A stretch of DNA of 64,000 bases from Mytilisepta virgata. Its lineage: Eukaryota; Mollusca; Bivalvia; Mytilida; Mytilidae. The notes below the pieces were generated by a model. That model ran no database searches, was not told the DNA's origin, and was given only the letters and a program-made list of their open reading frames with translations. The stretch's first letter is position 1; every line of letters starts with the position of its first letter. A program made the translations under genes and the position numbers. Below are positions 54,001 through 57,000 of the stretch, in pieces. The stretch lies in contig CM051516.1 in NCBI GenBank assembly GCA_028015205.1, positions 60,082,230 to 60,146,229 of the forward strand. Reading direction: 5' to 3'.

Positions 54001-57000
54001 ACGGCCGACAATGATTTTGCAATGCTCGGGGCATTGCGACTACGACAGATTAGAGTAGAAAAAAGTAAGTACGTACAATTATCAAACATTAAAAAAATTT
54101 GAAAATAGTGAAAAAGGTAATTATTTAGAAATTTAATTAATACTGCTTAATTATTAGAGGTCATTGGGAACTAGAGATTTACCACTTGTATAGTGGGTAA
54201 TTAATTAATATTATTGTCCTGAAATTTATTTTGAGTAATAAGTGCATCGCAATGCGATATCATTATTTGGCATATAGCATTGACCATATGTATATTTTTT
54301 ACCCAAATTTGCGAAATTTTAAATAAAAAAAATAATTACCATGGAATTTATATCATAGTATGGAGCGAAAAGTATATAATAATATGGAATGGAATTTATA
54401 TGATAGAACGGAAAAAACGTTATATGATAGAACGGAAAATAATTTATATGATAGAACGGAAAGGAATGTATATGATAGGACGGAAAATAATTTATATGAT
54501 AGAACAGAAAAGAATTTATATGATAGAACGGTAAGGAATTTATATGATAGAACGAAAAGGAATTTATATGATAGAACGGTAAGGAATTTATATGATAGAA
54601 CGAAAAGGAATTTATATGATAGAACGGTAAGGAATTTATATGATAGAACGGTAAGGAATTTATATGATAGAACGAAAAAGGAATTAATATGATAGAACGG
54701 TAAGGAATGTATATGATAGAACGGAAAAGAATTAATATGATAGAACGGAAAAGAATTTATATGATAGAATGGTAAGGAATTTATATGATAGAACGAAAAG
54801 GAATTTATATGATAGAACGGTAAGGAATTTATATGATAGAACGAAAAAGGAATTTATATGATAGAACAGTAAGGAATTTATATGATAGAACGGAAAAAAA
54901 TTTATATGGTGGAGCGGAAAAGAATTTATATGATAGAACGGAAAAAAATTTATATGATAGAACGCAAAGGAATTTATATGATAGAACGGAAAAGAATTTA
55001 TATGATAGAACGGAAAAAAAATTATATGATGGAGCGGAAAAGAATTTATATGATAGAACGGAAAAGAATTTATATGATAGAACGGAAAAAAAAATTATAT
55101 GGTGGAGCGGAAAAGAATTTATATGATAGAACGGAAAAGAATTTATATGATAGAACGGAAAGGAATTTATATGATAGAACGGAAAGGAATTTATATGATA
55201 GAACGGAAGAAATTTATATGATAGAACGGAAAAGAATTTATATGATAGAACGGAAAGGAATTTATATGATAATATGGAGTACCAATAGTAGTTGTATCAT
55301 ACCTTTGTATCCAAGATTTTTCAAAGACACTTATACCAACAACTTTTTTCCACTTCAGCTTGAATTGGTCCTTATTTTTTTTTCGTGTCAAAATGACCAT
55401 GCAGTCAATTTAGTAAATTTGGGTTTTTTTCTCATTTATTTTAATAAAGAGCATATAATTTCAAATTCTTTGTAATAAATGAATGAAGAATTTAAAAAAA
55501 AATGATATGCGATGTACATATTTTTGGTAAAATCATTTTTTTGTACCCCTCACCCATTTTCTAAACATTTTGGTTGACGACACTGACCAGATTGGTTATA
55601 ATATTTGAAAATTTTACTTCTCAAATACTACTTATTGTAAGTATATAATTTTTTCACAGAGTTTAGTTGGATTATAGTATTTTTTAAATTCATTAATATT
55701 TTCCACTTATATCATATGTTTTGGAAATAATTCCCGAACGAGATTTCAACGAGACTAAAACATCAGAAGAATACATCGTTAAAGGTAAATTCGTTTTCTA
55801 GTCTTTTCTTCGAAAAAAAATTGCATCAGTTTTTGAAAGTGAAAACAAATCAAATTTGAAATTGCTGTACAGACCTTTAAATAAACAGCGGCATCTTTAG
55901 AAGAGTTAATTAATGTTTATTGAATGCATCTGAAATATTTACTAGCCAATGTCATCTCTTACTAAAAGCACATTTACTAAAACTATTCTGAGATTCCTCT
56001 GACGTCAAACTGCCTTTTGTCGCTTTGTGCGTGGACATCAGACAATACTCCACATAAAAACTGAGAAATTTGTTCGTTCAGAGTACCTAAACTGAATTGG
56101 GAATGAATCTGCTCGATCTGGTTATTTGGTCTCATATCAGTTTTCAGAATCTGTCGATTATCGATATTTTATGACTTCTACCAAGAAAATTTATACCACC
56201 ATTTTTCTCAACTTATGAACATAATTTTTTGAGAAAATGAAAATATAATGTTTTCTCGACACATACTATTAGTTAATTCAAATTCGAAAAAAAGGTCAAA
56301 TATTGTCCGACAAATATAATTTCACTAAAACTAACATTGGATACAGTATATTTCTTTTTAATTTTGTGAATTCTCAAAGATGTGAGTAATAAAATCATAA
56401 ACAAGTAATAAAAACTCAGATTGGAAATTTACTGAGTTTGAAGGATATTAAATAGAGAATAAATGATAAAGTAGAAAATGAGGTGTGAATGGAAATTATA
56501 TATAAAATATATATATTCTTTAAAAAGTAGGCAGAATTGGAACAAACCGTTTTATGCCGTCTCTACAAATAAACAACAAAATGGATAACAGAAAAAGTCA
56601 ACAATGACATACCAATCAATCAAAGCCACCAAATTGACAGAACTCCAGACAAAAAACAAAAAATAACATAAAAAGGTACAAAACACAAACCTGAACACAA
56701 CAGGGAGTCAGGATAGTAGTGCAGACAATGAACAGTGGTTGGGTTAAATCGCTTGTATGGGTACCCAAACCCCTATTATCTATCCTTTCACTCTGGTGTA
56801 TGAAAAACACTATAAAAACAATACAGTATGATTACCAACGAAGTGGCCTCAGGAAATAGTTCGCCCTTGCACTTATTTGATCTAGGTTAGATGATTTTAA
56901 AGCATACAATTATTCAAAAGAACTTTTATTAAATGTTTTAATGTTGACAGTTTTCACAGGCTGCTTCATAGTTTGACTAGCTATTAACATGTTTTATCTA

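Noticed and set aside
54360..55275. CRISPR-like array
   Set aside because: Units are directly contiguous with no unique spacers, and the genome is animal.
54280..55475. Long repeat-protein genes (Y-D-R-T-E-K repeats)
   Set aside because: All open frames follow the 24-bp minisatellite, several overlap in different frames, and the region is intronic to the polycystin gene.
55680..55795. An extra small exon between 54064 and 57912
   Set aside because: No acceptor with an open frame in phase was found, and the exons at 53917 and 57912 join directly at the conserved R-Q-I-R-V ... S-C region.
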